Counted from the first letter of the stretch, positions 11,233 through 22,552 are shown. The stretch: 64,000 nucleotides of DNA from Favolaschia claudopus (GCA_037176885.1 JAWWNJ010000046.1:1-64000); one strand, 5' to 3'. Translations and numbers: made by a program. The notes: a model not told the origin generated them from the sequence alone.

Positions 11233-11675
11233 ACCTGTTCGGGCATTTGCGGTGATACTAGGCTGATTCCCAGGCTATTTGACACCCTTTGGGTTTCCAC
11301 CAATTTTTCCCGGTGCCTTGAGTCGGCTGTTCAATCACATTTCTTATAAGCCTTGGCTCTGGCTTATAATTTTTTTTGACAGTGAGTCGCAATTCTTATA
11401 AGGTCTTGCTGGTGACTATAAGGAATGTGTTTGTGTGTTTGGTCCTTTTAGTCAGTGGTGAGGGCTTATAAGTTTTTTGTACAAGGCAGGCCATTGCTGG
11501 CACTTGTTTCGTTTGCCCAGAATTCCAGCGTTTGCTCAGAATTCCTCGAATTTGGGGTGTTTTGAAATGATCTGCCCATAATTCCTTCCCACGCTGTGCC
11601 GTTTGCCCATAATTCCGCTGTTTCGAGGCCCTTTGGTACGGAATTTTGCGCAAAATTCCCCGTTACCGTAGCTAG
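11233..11675 (+). mobile_element. Terminal module M15 (copy of M9)
   Basis: A copy of M9 at an offset of 4161 bp. Its CTAG (11672-11675) is the last base of the subtelomeric array, and unique sequence begins immediately after it. Confidence 0.6.
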
Positions 11676-12257
11676 AGCCCGATAAACTAGATATTTTTCT
11701 CCCCCACCCATGCTGCTTCCCTTTGCCGAGGCCGCCTCGAGCGCGTCCCTCATGGGTCGAGCAAGAGAGCTCTGGCGACCGAATCCATTCACTTTTTTTC
11801 CCCAAAATCTTTCCCTCTCAGACAACGAGCCTGGCATAGACAGGGCACTTATAATATATCTTCACAATATCTGGTGGTCGAATTGGTTCATTGTTCAACG
11901 GAACTCTATACTGGTATTATTGTGAGAATGAGAGTGGACGAGTGCATTCAAGCTACTCAAGTACAGGCTTGCTGTAGGTAGATTAAATACTGCTCAAGAA
12001 TATGAAATGTAGCTAGGGGAAGTAGCACATGAATATAGAGACCACATTGTAATTAGACAACGTGTACTCATTGGATATGCAATGAATAAGGTATGAAATA
12101 TGACTGCGGATATTCAGGTGAACACATAGCTACGGAATTTCAACAAGTATGTAGTTGAATTTTGGGCAGCATTGTAGCATCGAGAACAAACTCCAGAATG
12201 ACCTTGAACCAGGTCTTTTGGGCGCATTCTGAGTAAACCAATGTCATTTTCGAGTTC
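11676..12257. other. Unique sequence at array edge, no gene seen
   Basis: This is the first non-repetitive DNA inside the chromosome. Reading frames are short on both strands and no splice-supported model or known motif was recognised. It becomes AT-rich towards the minisatellite. Confidence 0.6.
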
Positions 12258-12680
12258 ATTAGAAACTTTTTTGTCTTTGGAATTTTTTCGGTTCAAACGG
12301 TTCAGCTGTCTTTGAATTTTTTCGGTTCAATCGGTTCGTGCGGTTCAAACGGTTCAACTGCCTTCAATTTTTTTTCGGTTCAGACGGTTAGGCTGCCCTC
12401 AACATTTGGGTTCAAACGGTTCATTCATGCTCAGCTTTTTCGGTTCAAACGGTTCACTTGACTTCAACATTTTTTCGGTTCAAACGGTTCACTGGCCTTC
12501 AAGATTTTCGGTTCAAACGGTTCATTGTACTTCAACATTTTGGTTCAAATGGTTCACCGTACTTCAACATTTTCGGTTCAAACGGTTCGTTGTTTCTCAA
12601 TTTAGGCAAACGGTTCAAACAGTTCTGCCTGACGGCTCACACAGTTCAGTAAGAAATGGTTCAAACGGTTCAAAAACAAT
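12258..12680. repeat. GGTTCAAACGGTTCA minisatellite
   Basis: About ten imperfect units of roughly 30-40 bp share a core of TTCGGTTCAAACGGTTCA, followed by a variable CTTCAACATT-like linker. Units near the right end shorten to ACGGTTCA. A reading frame of about 186 codons crosses the array on the plus strand with repeated F-G-S-N-G-S peptides, but it starts and stops without regard to the repeats and is not considered a gene. Confidence 0.85.
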
Positions 12681-13780
12681 GCGTGCATTCCTAATGCGAC
12701 GGTTCGAACTTGAACGCTGCGGTTGCTGGAGGATAAACATGGATGTGCTCTCGAAGTTTTCGAGGAACACGCTACAGAGGTCAATAATCTTTCTGGGAAA
12801 GATAAGATGCCGCTTTTGGTCTTGCAGCAGAAACTATCGTTTTATCTCGCGAAGTACCGGCTTGAGAACCACCCTTAGTGCTAGTACCGGATCGTATGTA
12901 ACCACATTTGGCGTTGTGTTGTCTATAACCACGACTCTAGCCCCGCATGGCCGTGAATGTCTATAGTAATCATTCGCCCATTCGGAATACTTAGCCGTTG
13001 AAACCAACTTGGGGCGTCGTGTTATGGAATGATTTGCGGCATGTCCAATTTACATCCATCTAAGTAGCTCCGTTTGAATATACGGAAGCTGAAAAATTCC
13101 AAAAAAAAAATAACAGAACGCCGGTTTTGGGACTCAGCTAAGTGGTGGTTGTGTATAAGTTCGTGGTTATGGACAACTTGAATGGGTATGCTGAGTGCAT
13201 ACATGGATTCGAGGCTATATTTGAGACCTAGGTGTCTGAGTATCGACGTTTGAGCTACTCGGAACTCGAGTTAAACACGAGTTTTCTCAAAATTTGACCC
13301 TGTAGTGGAGTGTTGCGGATTTATATTCTGGCAATATGTGTCATCTGGTTAGTTCATGTCCCGTTGTTGTTTTGAATGATCCTCTCAATCAGCAGAATTG
13401 CTCTTGTTTCGACGGGAGATCTCATAGCAGCTCGGATGATAAATGTACGAGGGGGATGCTACACCGACGTAACGCTCGTGGTGTTGGTCCGAATCAGAGT
13501 TACAGTAATTGCAGATGGATTCGTTCGGGACAGCAGGGAGCCTGAAATCGAACAAAGATTGCACAGAGAGGTGAGATGCTTCAGCGAGGTAGATATATCA
13601 GCTCAAGATGAGGCTGGGATTTTGCAGAAGGGTTTTGGGGTAGTGGAACTAGCGATTGATCGATTGAGTGGACAGATAAGTAAGAGAGAGGTAGTTGATT
13701 GTCGAGATAATTCGTCTCGAAGGAAGAAAGCGAATCCTTCGTCGGCTTCAGGACTGAGACGATATTCTAGTGCGAGCAAA
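12681..13780. other. No gene recognised
   Basis: Moderately AT-rich sequence. A frame at 13376-13786 (136 codons) has no recognisable family motif and no neighbouring splice-consistent exon, so it is left uncalled. Confidence 0.5.
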
Positions 13781-14040
13781 TTATAAGGCTTGATCGTGGA
13801 CGACAAGTCGTAAGGAGTCATTTGTTGGGTTTTCTTTTTAGTCAAAATGTGGTTGGATTTAGATTCGTTGAGGTTGGTTGGTTCGAGAATATTACTTCCA
13901 GAGAAACAAGAAGGAACCTCCTCAAATAGATTTCAGAAGTGGATGAGGAGGAAGTGCCTGTGACAGAGAGTTGAATCGAGATTTGCGAGGTGTGAATGAT
14001 TTTGGTGACAAATTGCGTGATCATATGTGGATTCGTTCGC

Positions 14041-14160
14041 GGCAGAAGAAAACTTGATTGCGGATGGCACGCAGGTGCACTGGATCATTGTATCCGTAGT
14101 GTCTGTTTACTGTAGGCAGCAGTACCTCGTTTGAGTCGGGGCGGAATCTTATTGAGCTTG
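14041..14160 (+). repeat. Dispersed repeat with tRNA-like T arm (copy S1)
   Basis: The copy reads CTTGATTGCGGATGGCACGC, then about 60 nt later CTCGTTTGAGTCGGGG, followed by a T-containing stretch and TTGAATTCGTTGAGGTTGG. The same order of blocks is seen in six copies at 55-58.2 kb. Here the T-arm-like hairpin is mutated (CTCG/CGGGG) relative to the others. Flanking sequence from about 13850 carries another piece of the same larger repeat. Confidence 0.6.
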
Positions 14161-14249
14161 TTTTTGTTTGTCCAAGGTAGTTGAATTTGAATTCGTTGAG
14201 GTTGGTTGATTGGATAGCGCTGGTGAATGGAAAAGGGATATAGAAATAA

Positions 14250-16880
14250 TTGTCAAATATGCGCGGGTTGGATCGAGTTTGACGGGGATGGTTATTGATT
14301 AAGTTGGCGACGAGTGGTGAATCAGTTTAAAGAGTGATTAGGGTACGCTTGCTCTTTTCGGCCTTTTTTCGACGTTGAATCGCGATGAAAGTTCATCGAG
14401 CTTCAGGATTCTCGTCTGGCTTGGGTAGAGGAAGATAATATATTGAATCGTCAAGCCGAGAAGTAATTGACCGTCGATTCCTGCGAAGTTGAACTCGAGA
14501 AGGTTTTGCCCGTTCTTTTTGGCGGAGGATTTTACTGTACTTCGTGGGTTCCAGAGAAAAGGGATAGGGTTTGTGGGAAAGGAAGAGTCTGGCGATGATA
14601 AAGCTCTTTGATCGAGTTGGAACTTGTGGGTGCGATGGAAAAGGCTTGTGCTTGGTGAGGAATCTGGGTAGATACTACACGCGAGCTTTGAAAGAGGAAG
14701 GAAAAGATTCGGAGTTCGATGAGTTTCAAGTCTAGGGAGATACATGTCCCTTACTTATCCTATGACTGATGGGATGGAAGTGAGGCTGGCATTTAAGAGC
14801 GAATTTAAAGTCGTTTGGACAGAAAGCGAACCATTTGAATCGGCTTCAAATCGGAGTCAGGTGCCGCTTTTTCGGGGGTAGAGCGAGAGTGTTTGAGGTT
14901 GGCGAAGATTCATAATAGGGACGCAGTAGGATAGCGTTGGATATAGCGACGTTACAACCCCGCACAAAGCAAGATACCGGCGCAAAGAAACAGATTCGGT
15001 TGTGGTGGGTCCGCCACTCGGATACTATGTAATTGAACGGAATGAAGGGCGACAGCAGCGCGTTCGATTCACGGAGCCTCTTGATGTCGGTGGGTTGAAA
15101 CGTGCCTTTTGATCGTGCCAGGATTGGCGAGGAGAGGAGGAATCTGAGTGGATTTTGTGCGAGTTTCGCGTTGAATTGATAGATATAGACACGGTGGATG
15201 GAGATTTTTGTCGCCTGAGATTCGGATGAAGAGAACGAGAATCATAGCATTCGTTTCGATAGCAATGTTGCTGGATTTTGCTTGATATTGATAAGTCAGA
15301 GGGTGTGCTGAATAGAGAGGACGCATCTATTAGTAACTCATGCACTGTGATCATCGTAGTGGACCCGCCGTGGTGCAGCAAAGATGAAAGAGAGAGAGAA
15401 TACTCTGCACGTTTCTCGAAGACGGAGATCATTGGAGTGCATGTAGGAATCTTCAAAGGGAAAGCGCCGTTTCAGAATGGACGAGCGACACTGAGGAGAG
15501 AGGAAATTTCAGGCCGACGCGGATGCAGTTCACAGAGACGGTAAAAACGGCCATGAGTTGCGGATAGATTGCCATGCGGCATTTTCTAGAGGTCCGAGTC
15601 GTCGTCGTCATCGAGGATGTTGCTGCCAAGGAAAGGAGAAACACAGAGAGCGCAATGAGAGTAAGAAGATGAGGGAACAATTTCGAAGATACGCGGAAGG
15701 AGGACGACGAAGAGGCTTGGAATGAAGTAGAACAGAAACTCGAGTAGCTGTGATATAGCTCGAACTTCGAGCGCTCGCAGACAGAAGTCGGAGTCATTTG
15801 AGAGCATACTCACGAGGCCAATGATCGTGTCCCGTCGGTTTCCCCTTATATATGAGAGATCTGCAGGGTCGACGGACAGCTTGCTCGAGCTCGTCGTTGT
15901 GGATGTGGTGCCGCGGCGCCGCCGGTGAGAATGGGTAAGTAATATTGATTGCTTGGAATGCCAAAACACCAGATACGCGGTCAGTTCACTGTTTAATTTC
16001 TAGCTGTGTATGGTAGATCTGCGGGTCGACGAAGTGAGACGGACAGTCGTTGTGGATGTCGTGGAAGGAGCAAGGAAGGAGTCAGGAACGGCGTGGGAGC
16101 GCGATCAACATCGTGGCGGAATCACATCAGGTTATTACGTAGACCCCTCCTCGTCATTGCCTTCGTCGCCCAGGGCCCTTCGTCACTGTCGCCCCCAGCT
16201 ACCGCCTTAGCGCTCAGCGGTCAAGTCATCGGGCGACGGGCTCGGTCTCACTCTCCTCATTGACGCCAGACGGACCGACCGCCGACTCAATGCCAATGCC
16301 GACTATCGACGTGCGCCTAGGTTCGCTGGCGACAGGCGCCGTTCATAAGCTCGAGTTAGGTGCGTCTTCGTCGTCGTCTCCCCGCTAGCCACCTATCCGA
16401 CGCTCCTTCGGAGATTCTTCTCTCAGCAAAATCACTCACCAAATAACCCGAATCCACTGTCGCCGCTTGGCACGCACACGATGCCGCCTCTCCTGCCTCC
16501 CCTCGCGCTCGCGGACGGTGTCAACGCTCCTAACTCAATGCACGTCAAGAATACCAATTAGAGCAAGTATGGATGAACCCACCGCCACCGCACTACGCCC
16601 GGCGACGCCACGAAGAGGGTCGTTATGCAAATACAGTACGTGCCTACTCAGGATCTTATTCAGCTCTCTATTCCTACCCTCTTCCGGCCCGCTAATTTCT
16701 CATCTAACGGCAGACATCCAGCGCGGTCGTTAGTGCCAGCGATTACATCAAAGACTGTTGCCTCGACTCTTCGGTACATACAAATTCGCTGCGAGATGGG
16801 GCTGGCGGCGCTCTCGACCCGCTCCTGAAAGCATGAAAACGGAAACGACTCCCTCGAGCGCACGCCGCGCCTACCTCCCG
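14250..16880. other. No gene recognised
   Basis: Several frames of 100-150 codons exist on both strands, but none has a family motif, signal peptide or splice-consistent partner exon. Base composition shifts from AT-rich to GC-rich at about 16000. Confidence 0.5.
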
Positions 16881-18300
16881 TCACCGTCTGTGGGCGATTT
16901 GACGGACCTCGTGGGCGGGTCGCTGGTGAAGGTATATGGGGTGGCTTTCCAGTGCGTGCGTCGCGGAGGGTATACTTCTGGGGTGCAGGGTGAAAATGAG
17001 CGGTGGGCGGTCGTCGAGTATAATGGTACGTGCCTCCTCTTGTTCTTTCACCACACCATACACATCCTCCCCCCCTCTCCTCACCTTCTTCCGCGCTCGT
17101 CCCTCCCGACCTTCCCTCCCCCATCTCCTTATCTCCCTTGGCCTGTATATCCTCCTCCCTCGTCCTCCCCCCCTCTATTCTTCCGTTTCAAGGGTTGCTA
17201 AATCATTGCACCCCATCGCTAACGGCTTTGACAGGACTTGATTCTTCGCTCTCAAGTTTTCAAAGCGGCTACGCAGGCCGTGTGGCGAGCTCGCTCTCCC
17301 ACACGGCTGCGAGCTCTCCCACGCGGCTGATATCGATGCCTCGAAGGTGGCACCTCATCAGCGCTAGCTAGGGTGAGCGCCCTCGGCGTGCACCCGCCGC
17401 GAGCCGTCGCGTCTCTCCCGTCATTCTCGCGGAGTTCCTGTGGAGGCGCGGAGGCGCGTATTTTCCGATAGTAGGCGGCAGATGAAGTATTCACGGTTGA
17501 GTCGAGTCTAAAGTACGTACCTCCCTTATCTTCGGTCTTCATCCCTCCCACCCCGCCCTCTCTCCTCCCTTCCTCCTTTCGTTCTCGTTGCTGATCACGC
17601 TTCGATAGTCATAGCCTGTGGGCCAAGCCTCCACCACCGCCCGGCGAAACGTCGTCGAGGCTAGAGACGCGTACGCATACAATGAGACTGTATTGCAACC
17701 GAGGCGCGGGGGCCTGGCGCCACGGTGCTCCTCGACATCGGTGCCGGGGGCGAGCGGCACGCCAACTGTTCTTCGACAGGACGGCATACGATCGCCGGCA
17801 GAAGGCACCTCGTCGAGCGCGGAGGGTGCTCTCCCGTCGTTCTCGAAGAGTCGTTGTGGAGGTGCGTAGGCGCGGAGTCACCGGCAGTAGAAAGCGGAAA
17901 AGGCATTGCCGTGCGTGCAGGTACGTTCCTCCCTTGTCTTTGGTCTTCTTCCATCCACCTACCTACCCGCCGGATCGCCCTCCCTCCTCCCTTCGTTATA
18001 TTCCTTCTCCTGTCTTCCCCATCGCCGACCACTCCCTCTATAGCTTGTTAGTCAAGCACGCCGTGACTCTCGGTCCACCCAGCCCCACCACCGCGCCAAG
18101 CGTTGTTGACGCTGGCTCGGATGGTCCCTTGAACGCGCTGGCGGTAATATGGACGAGTTGGAGCTCAGCTCTGAGACGCACACAAGACCAGCGGGAAGGG
18201 ATGATTCCGAATCCGCGCGGCTCCTGGGGCTGCCGCGACGTTGGTGCTCGACGTCGGCACCGGCGGTCAACTACCCTAACAGTCGACAAGGTGGGAATGG
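16830..18300 (+). pseudogene. Possible decayed multi-exon gene
   Basis: A plausible exon at about 16830-17022 encodes residues including VGDLTDLVGGSLVKVYGVAF and ends at a good donor, GTACGT. Three pyrimidine-rich intron-like tracts (17023-17235, 17512-17609 and 17920-18045) each begin GTACGT or GTACGTTCC and end in AG. Exon-like sequence between them contains motifs such as VLLDIGAGG and, further right, the VLDVGTGG-like peptide, reminiscent of a nucleotide-binding glycine loop. No continuous frame joins these pieces, so I read this as a decayed or partly duplicated gene rather than an active one. The family is not recognised. Confidence 0.3.
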
Positions 18301-20223
18301 GACGGAAGCTGAAGCGCTGAAGGACATATTACGCCGACGTACCTACTTGATATCGACTCTCGATCGACGGCCCTGCACCTCATACCCTATTCAACGATCA
18401 TCATTCCCCAATCGTGTACCCTACCCTACGTGTATACATTGAATTTATCCTTCCCAGACCAATGATTCCGCCCCGCAGACCCAGAACTTCAGAATCAGAA
18501 GAGAGAGACGTCCTAAAAAGGGAAAAGTATGTCCCAAAAAGGAAATTTTTCTCTGTCTTTTGCCAGCTAAGTAGTCCCGAATTCGCCTGGCGGATTTCGC
18601 GTGCTCACCAAATCGCTCAGGTCTGCTTCTATCCGCTATGTCCCTGCTGATTGCAAAGACCTTCTGCTCCAATTCTGCTCGGTTCTGCTCGATTTTATTT
18701 TCAAACGCATGCCGAGACTTTCCTTTTCCATTTTCCGCACCTTGGTGTCGTGTGCTCGGTCGACTTCAGGTTTCTTTGAAGTTTCTGACTCTACCAAGTG
18801 CTCCGTCGTCGTCGTCGAAAGAAAGCAAATCATCACGCACAGGAGACCGTGACAGGTGTGACAACCTCTCTTGTCCTTTTACCACCACCATCTCCCGCCT
18901 TTCGTCCCGTCCACTGTCGTCCGCCCCACAGCGTCTGTGTATGCGTCTCAAAGGCTTTCCGATGGACTTTCCTTCCCCTTTCGCCGGTTCAACGCGCTTT
19001 GCTGCTCTCATCGAGTCAAAATCTCAGTATCGATATTCCCGATCTTCCGACGCGTAAACTCGTTATCTGGGCTCTCAGACGCGCAATGGACGCGTAGTAA
19101 CATTGCATTGGGCCTTTTTGGCACCTTCTAGGCCTGTAAATGTGGGTAGAGGTCACTGTCGGAGTTGGCGATATGACGCGCTCGCAACGGAGCTCGAGTA
19201 GGGAAGCAGAAGGCTCTTGCTAGATGTATGTCCCTTGAACCCTTCCCCTTTTCTTCAATATAACTGAACCTGCATTACTGCTTTTTCTTCCCTTGGATTT
19301 GTTCGATAATATTCGCCTTTACATCGAAGTTCCGAGTACGCATCCCATTCTATATCTCTCTCGCTGCCATATTCGCTGCTAACGATTTCGTTTCCTCAAT
19401 AGGTGTACTCCGTAGTCCGTTCAGCTACCTGAATCACTTCATCGAGCACTGGAAAAATTCACAGTGTGAGTTCCGCGTTCCGGGTCACGATCCCGACTGA
19501 TTTTTGTGCAACAGCGCTTGAATTGGTGTGGGGTATCTCCCTAGGTCAGGTCAGTGCTTGTATTCGATTTCTCGACTTCGTTGACGGCTGTGCGGTAGTG
19601 CATCGGAAGACGCACCGTTTACGACGATCCTCGTTCCGCCGCCGCTTGATTGGCTGCGACTGCATGTGACAAGCCAAGGTATGTGATATCTAAGGCTGTA
19701 TTTTCTGTGCAACCGCTTACAGACATTTGCCAACTTAGGCTACACGATGGCGCCACCGTCGAATTGGTGTGTATTTTATTCACCTAATCCTGTTTCCCCT
19801 CCCGTTCTATATAGTACCATTCACCGGGGGGTCTGTTCACGACGGGCCGCCGACGGCTCTCTGAGGAACCCCGGATACGGCTTGGGGTTGTTGGAGGCAT
19901 TATGACGGGCGACTTTGGGACTTTGGGGACTTGGTAGGTGTACGATGGCCTGATTCTGTACCGCCTTGCCTTGCCTCAAGGCGGCCTATCTCGCATATGG
20001 GGAGTTCCCGCATACACTCCTGTCAATATTTATTATATTCTTATAAATAGCTGGCTCCCAGACTGTCTCACGCGGCTGCTTTTGGTTCCTCCCACAGTGA
20101 TTGAATCGACGATAGCTCGCGCTTTGGACATACTCTTCCACTCAGCGACCAGTTTCAAGTGAGTGACCGACAGTACTCTTGCTCTTGGTATCCCTTTGAT
20201 TAGAGTTACAGCACAGCTCCGCC
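18301..20223. other. No gene recognised
   Basis: No family motif or convincing exon set was found. The last few hundred bases before 20224 presumably hold the promoter and leader of the BTB gene; a clear TATA-like context at 20030-20045 (ATATTTATTATATTC) is the only candidate element noted. Confidence 0.5.
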
Positions 20224-21230
20224 ATGTCCGCTCAAACAACTTCAGAACACCCTGCCAAGTCTCCTTCCACCCCTGAGATTCCGACTTTCATCCCCGGCGC
20301 ACCATTCGATGATACAGATGCGGATCTGCTCCTAACCTCATGCGATGGCGCAGATTTCAGAGTTCAGAGCCACGTACTCGCTCTGCTATCGCCCGTTTTC
20401 AAAGGCATGTTTAGCTTTCCACAACCCCCAGGCGAGACCGAAATACCCCGGGTGCAAATGTCCGAAACAGCGATCGTTCTTGATCGCGTCCTACGCTTCT
20501 GCTATCCAGGAGGTGACTGCGACCCGGTGGATCTTTCCCTCCAGCAGTTGAAGGAGATCCTTGACATCGGGCGGCACAAGTACGATATCCAGTCAATCGT
20601 ACCGCGGGCCAAAATGGTGCTTAAATCGAAGCTGAACACTGATCCAGTTGCTGCATTTGCTATCGCCTGCTCGCAGGAATGGAACGATCTAGCTGTCAAT
20701 GCAGCTCGGAGTTCTCTCAGATTCCCAATCCGTTCTTTCGATTTCGTTCCAGAACTTAGAAACATCCCGGCTCACCAATACCAGGCTATCCTTCGCTATC
20801 ACGCTGAATGCAGCGCTGTTTGCGTTGATTCTACTAAGACCTTGGAGACCTGGTATAAAGACACGTCAAAATCTTTTTTCACCTGTCAAGTCTGTCCTCC
20901 TTCCGCATTGTGGACCCGGCCTGCACCAGTAAAAAGCAGACAGTACTCAAGAACATGGTTCTCGTGTTACTTGAAAGCTGCCAGACACGCGCTCAAAGTT
21001 CAGCCTCTAGCAGATCTGAGTGATCCGGTGTTGATGGTGGACGCTGTAAAAGGTTTCGCAGAGTGCGCCAGCTGTCGTGCTCATGGTTTCGACCACCTTC
21101 AAGAATTTGCGAAAAGAGCGCTCCCCGCCAGAATAAACTCTGTAATAAACACAGTATGTATCTTCCGCATTTGCGTTAGTTATGCTCTGATAGTTGAATC
21201 TATCAGAAAAAAGTCAGGCTCGATTTTTGA
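20224..21230 (+). CDS. BTB/POZ domain protein
   Basis: Model: 20224-21153 and 21207-21230, giving 317 residues. The N-terminal half (about residues 30-130) is a BTB/POZ fold, recognisable from DADLLLTSCDGADFRVQSHV followed by LALLSPVFKGMF. BTB proteins of this large agaricomycete family are usually homodimerisation or Cullin-3 adaptor modules; the partner here is unknown. The C-terminal half holds cysteines (CQVCPPS, ECASC) typical of the family. Reading straight through gives 345 residues, but a 53-bp intron with donor GTATGT and acceptor TATCAG fits the phase. It leads to the short hydrophobic-charged end KKVRLDF, a common ending in this family, so I prefer the spliced form. The ATG context GCCATGTCC is good. 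There is no signal peptide or membrane segment. Confidence 0.85.
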
Positions 21231-21439
21231 CCGCGTTTGGGCAATGAAATCACGGGGATAAAATTGGCAGTACGTTGCAAGACCTACTTATATCGAGATT
21301 GCCTACTATCGAGCGTTGAATGTGTTTGATCCATGCCTGCCGTGAAAGATTTTACTTTTGGACCTTCCTTGAGTGTCTTCTGGTGCAACGACTACGATAC
21401 CCGAACTCTGACTTCGTCGTCAATTTCAAAAAAGAGATC

Positions 21440-22528
21440 CAGAAGATAACAGTTCCCGCGAGTTTCGGCAGGTCCTGAAGCAGCTCTGGCGGCGATCATC
21501 CCCAGAATCACTCTTGGCGCCTCCAAAATCCACGCTATGCAGCCGTTCAAATATTTGCAAAGATGCAGCGATCCAAGGCTTCCCCCTTCCGATGAAAGCA
21601 TGAGTAAACAGGGCATGAATAATAAAAGAATCAAACTTGAGAAATATGTGATTCAGACAGCGCACAATAATTGCGAATGTTAGGTAGATGTGTCGCAATG
21701 ACATCCACAAACTCCCGCTCCTCGACATCATGCAGTCCCACGGTTTCGACAGTGGTCAAAGTCGCAAGGTGGCGCAATTTGCCAGTGGCAAGCGCCCCAT
21801 GAGCCTCGTCCACCTCGAAAGGAGACGAGATTACGCCCAAATTCGTCAAAGAAATGTCGTTCAAGTCGAGATTAGAGAGAAACGTAAAAAGCCCCACAAA
21901 ACCGCGAAGTTTGGGGAGATGTATCGGTCCGGGGAATCTCAAATTCTGCGGCGCGATGAGGGATAGCTGGGTGAGGTTGTTGTGGCGGTCAAGGAATGAC
22001 TTCATCGGCAGAAGATCGCGCGCGGGGAGTCCCTCGAGGAGAAATTGGAATTCAACGAGGTGCGGGAAGTGGCCGTGCGCAAGGAGGTGAACGCAGGGAG
22101 TAGATTGCGCGAGAAGGGTGAGGGTTCGGAGGGAGGTCATTAGACATAGCGCAGCATTGATTTCTTCGACAGCTTCGACAGAAAGGCAGCGGCTAACAGA
22201 CAAATTATAAGTAATCTGAAACTCGTCGCAGGCATGCACAATTCATATGACGCACACTTGGTTGAGATCAGATCTTGGAACATCGAGCTTCTGCACCAAC
22301 TGCGGTAGCGACAGGTAGAGGCTCTGCTGTAAACTCATAGCGAATGATTGGGATCCAGATCTTGTCGTAAGCCGGACGCTGCGATGAAACAAAGGAGTGG
22401 TGATAGTCCTCAGAAATTGAGACATTCGACAGACGGCGCCAACCGTGAGCTATTATGCTCAAAACTTCGTTTGGGAGCCACCTCAGGATCGATGTTGCGG
22501 CTCTGCTAGCGCTGCGAGTGAGGGCCAT
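21440..22528 (-). pseudogene. F-box protein pseudogene
   Basis: This is a paralogue of the intact F-box gene at 26.2-27.4 kb. Exon 1 is 22256-22528 (273 nt), exactly 17 nt shorter than the 290-nt exon 1 of the intact copy. The missing 17 nt lie inside the F-box motif (about 22438-22446), so LPNEVLSIIAH runs into a wrong frame. Intron 1 (22193-22255) and exon 2 (21637-22192, 556 nt, 6 nt shorter than the intact copy and in frame) are otherwise preserved with normal splice sites. In the exon 3 region a further 2-nt deletion near GAAGCC and a changed acceptor break the frame again. A protein starting downstream, from about 22425, could still be made, but it would lack the F-box. Confidence 0.8.
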
Positions 22529-22552
22529 GCTAGGAGAGAAGAGATGTTTCAT

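Larger units (their letters stand above)
158..11675. repeat. Subtelomeric mosaic repeat array
   Basis: The whole interval is built from recurring blocks. Backbone blocks include the one beginning TTTACGTTCTAGCGGGCAGC, the one with CCGAAGCTGCCGAAAAAA, and the one with TTCAATTCGAGCCTA. Between them lie fifteen terminal modules ending in CTAG, listed separately. Several blocks repeat at fixed offsets: 158-1179 matches 2885-3907, 5347-7514 matches 9508-11675, and about 6230-6807 matches about 8140-8717. Open reading frames here are short, recur only because the DNA recurs, and show no protein family signature, so no gene is called. The array ends sharply at 11675, after a CTAG. Confidence 0.95.

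Noticed and set aside
12406..12966. 186-codon frame over the minisatellite
   Set aside because: It encodes repeated FGSNGS peptides imposed by the DNA repeat and has no splice support or family motif.
20224..21261. Unspliced 345-residue BTB protein
   Set aside because: The last 35 residues come from a good 53-bp intron. The spliced ending KKVRLDF is typical for the family.
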